Assembly (NCBI RefSeq): GCF_000013885.1 | Contig: NC_007964.1 | Location: 1,846,001-1,910,000 of the forward strand | From: Nitrobacter hamburgensis X14 | GTDB lineage: Bacteria; Pseudomonadota; Alphaproteobacteria; Rhizobiales; Xanthobacteraceae | DNA: 64,000 nt | Reading direction: 5' to 3' | Part shown: positions 62,386 to 64,000 of the stretch, piece after piece | Layout of the letters: each line of letters starts with the position of its first letter | Numbering within the stretch: position 1 is the stretch's first letter | Notes under the pieces: generated by a model | The model's input: only the letters and a program-made list of their open reading frames with translations | Told to the model about the DNA's origin: nothing | The model's database searches: none | Position numbers and translations under genes: made by a program

Positions 62386-63687
62386 TTATTTGCGGTCGGC
62401 CATATCGACGTAATCGCGCCGCGCCGCGCCGGTATAAAGCTGCCGCGGGCGGCCAATCTTCTGTTGCGGATCCTCGATCATCTCGCTCCACTGACTGATC
62501 CAGCCGACAGTGCGCGCGACGGCGAACAGAACCGTGAACATCGAGGTCGGGAAGCCCATCGCTTTCAGCGTGATGCCCGAATAGAAATCGACGTTCGGAT
62601 ACAGCTTGCGATCGATGAAATACTGATCGTTCAGGGCGATCTTCTCAAGCTCCAGCGCCACCTTGAGCATCGGATCGTCGCCGTGGCCGGTCTCATCGAG
62701 CACCGCGTGACACACCTTCTGCATGATCTTGGCGCGCGGATCGTAGTTCTTGTAGACCCGGTGTCCGAAGCCCATCAGGCGGACATCGCTGTTCTTGTCC
62801 TTCACCCTCGTTATGAAGTCGGGAATCCTGTCGACCGTTCCGATGCCGGAGAGCATGGCCAGCGCCGCCTCGTTGGCGCCGCCGTGCGCCGGTCCCCACA
62901 GGCAGGCGATGCCCGCTGCGATACACGCGAACGGATTCGCGCCCGACGAACCCGCGATGCGCACGGTCGATGTCGAGGCGTTCTGTTCGTGGTCGGCATG
63001 CAGGATGAAGATTGTGTCGAGCGCACCCGCCAGGACGGGGTTGATCTCGTAGTCCTCGCACGGCACGGCGAAGCACATTTGGAGAAAATTCTCGGCAAAG
63101 CTCAGCGAATTCTTCGGATACATGAACGGCTGGCCGATGGTATATTTGTAGGCCATCGCAGCCAGTGTCGGCATTTTCGCGATCATGCGCATGGATGCGA
63201 TCATGCGCTGCTTGGAATCGTTGATGTCGGTGGAGTCGTGATAGAAAGCGGCGAGTGCGCCGACCGCAGCTACCATGACCGCCATGGGGTGAGCGTCGCG
63301 GCGGAAGCTCTGGAAGAACCGCGTCATTTGCTCGTGAACCATGGTGTGGTGAATGACACGCTGGTCGAAATCGAATTTTTGCGACTTGGTGGGCAGTTCA
63401 CCGTAGAGCAGCAGATAGCAGGTTTCGAGGAAATCGCCTTTTTCTGCGAGCTGCTCGATCGGATAACCGCGATATTCGAGCACGCCTGCGTCGCCGTCGA
63501 TATAGGTGATCTTGGACTGGCAACTGGCGGTGGACGTGAAGGCAGGATCATAAGTGAACAGGCCAGCTTGCGCGTAGAGCTTGGCGATGTCGATGACGTC
63601 CGGTCCGACCGTGCCACTCAAAACGGGAAGCTCATAGGTCGTGTTGTCGACCGTCAGCGTTGCGGTTTTTGTGCTTGTTGCGTTCAT
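62386..63687 (-). CDS. gltA: Type II citrate synthase
   Basis: 433 residues. N-terminal beta domain (DPAFTSTASCQSKITYIDGD), catalytic histidines in FILHADHEQNAS and LMGFGHRVYKNYDPR, plus GPAHGGANEAAL. The length and N-terminal domain fit the hexameric, NADH-sensitive type. Entry enzyme of the TCA cycle. ATG at 63685-63687. gltX lies upstream on the same strand. Confidence 0.96.
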   Translation of the reverse strand: MNATSTKTATLTVDNTTYELPVLSGTVGPDVIDIAKLYAQAGLFTYDPAFTSTASCQSKITYIDGDAGVLEYRGYPIEQLAEKGDFLETCYLLLYGELPTKSQKFDFDQRVIHHTMVHEQMTRFFQSFRRDAHPMAVMVAAVGALAAFYHDSTDINDSKQRMIASMRMIAKMPTLAAMAYKYTIGQPFMYPKNSLSFAENFLQMCFAVPCEDYEINPVLAGALDTIFILHADHEQNASTSTVRIAGSSGANPFACIAAGIACLWGPAHGGANEAALAMLSGIGTVDRIPDFITRVKDKNSDVRLMGFGHRVYKNYDPRAKIMQKVCHAVLDETGHGDDPMLKVALELEKIALNDQYFIDRKLYPNVDFYSGITLKAMGFPTSMFTVLFAVARTVGWISQWSEMIEDPQQKIGRPRQLYTGAARRDYVDMADRK

Positions 63688-63831
63688 CGCGAAGCCCCCG
63701 ATGAGATCGTTGCGGGCCGGCTGGTTCTCTCGATGAGATAGAGAGACTGGCCGGTTATTCCAGAAGCGCCGCGCAATGGGTTATCGTATTGCTGTTTGCA
63801 CCGCAAGATCGCCAGACATCGGTGGTCGGCG

Positions 63832-64000
63832 TTACGGCGAGCTTTGGTCGTCAAGCCGAGCCAGACACGTCTCTTTTCCAAGCACGGCGAGGACATCGAA
63901 TATGCCCGGCGATGTCGTTCGTCCCGTCAAGGCGATGCGAAGCGGTTGCGCGATGGCGCCGAGCTTCAGATTGTTTTGCTCGGCAAAGGTTCGCATCGCG
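63832..64000 (-). CDS. gltX: Glutamate-tRNA ligase (partial, C-terminal end)
   Basis: The visible 55 residues read EQNNLKLGAIAQPLRIALTG then RTTSPGIFDVLAVLGKET, the end of the GluRS anticodon-binding domain, to a TAA at 63832-63834. The rest is past the window edge. gltX next to gltA is the usual order in this group. Confidence 0.88.
   Translation of the reverse strand, partial: AMRTFAEQNNLKLGAIAQPLRIALTGRTTSPGIFDVLAVLGKETCLARLDDQSSP

Noticed and set aside
1..64000. CRISPR arrays, tRNA and rRNA genes
   Set aside because: No regularly spaced repeats and no TΨC-arm-like segments with acceptor stems were found on reading; a dedicated scan could still pick up something I missed.

Overview
The window is a high-GC (about 60% or more, by eye) alphaproteobacterial chromosome segment. 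The gene order rpsB-tsf-pyrH-frr-uppS-cdsA-dxr-rseP-bamA-lpxD-fabZ-lpxA-lpxI-lpxB, then gltA and gltX on the opposite strand, together with murI beside rpsD, PAS_5 and DUF2336 proteins, an Omp25/31-like porin and a dispersed palindromic intergenic repeat, points to the Bradyrhizobium/Rhodopseudomonas/Nitrobacter group (Nitrobacteraceae). Nitrobacter is my best guess, but the genus is inference. No tRNA or rRNA gene and no CRISPR array was seen.

Layout. 1-7.1 kb: rpsD (cut by the window edge), murI, a MopJ-like PAS protein, a CtrA-type box facing a candidate small RNA with a strong terminator, then a rhomboid protease, a CBS protein, a patatin-like lipase and a secreted protein. 7.1-8.9 kb: an IS630 remnant cut off next to an intact IS5-type element with a TTAG target duplication. 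9-20 kb: yidD, a ClpP-fold periplasmic protein, an IscU-like scaffold, folE, hisI, and a block with a lytic transglycosylase, DUF2336 protein, Hpt protein and response regulator in which CtrA-type boxes recur; then nadK, small secreted proteins and an outer-membrane beta-barrel. 20-24 kb: nitroreductase, thrS, a copper-uptake-associated protein, an ArsC/Spx-like protein. 24.4-31.4 kb: a complete Liv-type ABC importer (G-F-K-H-M), a DUF47/Pit phosphate pair, and an SMR exporter (sugE/gdx) whose leader carries two ACGA-loop hairpins of a guanidine-II (mini-ykkC) riboswitch, pushed apart by a copy of the dispersed repeat. 31.6-39.1 kb: prfC, nnrU-like, panB, a YfgM-like protein, a lipoprotein, der, a 55-residue protein and an SDR.

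39.1-43.8 kb is the accessory stretch: a 65-bp inverted-repeat element, an unusual pyrF, a membrane-anchored unknown, and a second IS5 copy that has itself been split by an IS256-family element with a frameshifted transposase. Immediately beyond lies a 33-residue single-pass membrane peptide with a consensus ribosome-binding site and an inverted pair of LexA-type boxes overlapping its promoter region. It looks like an SOS-induced small membrane protein of the SidA/TisB kind. On the other side of the boxes a 27-residue peptide and the 199-residue membrane protein read outward; the IS5 insertion lies between them, exactly at the peptide's stop codon.

43.8-64 kb is core: dnaE, the rpsB-to-lpxB cluster (translation, UMP kinase, undecaprenyl and phospholipid precursors, the MEP pathway, outer-membrane assembly and lipid A synthesis), gltA, and the end of gltX.
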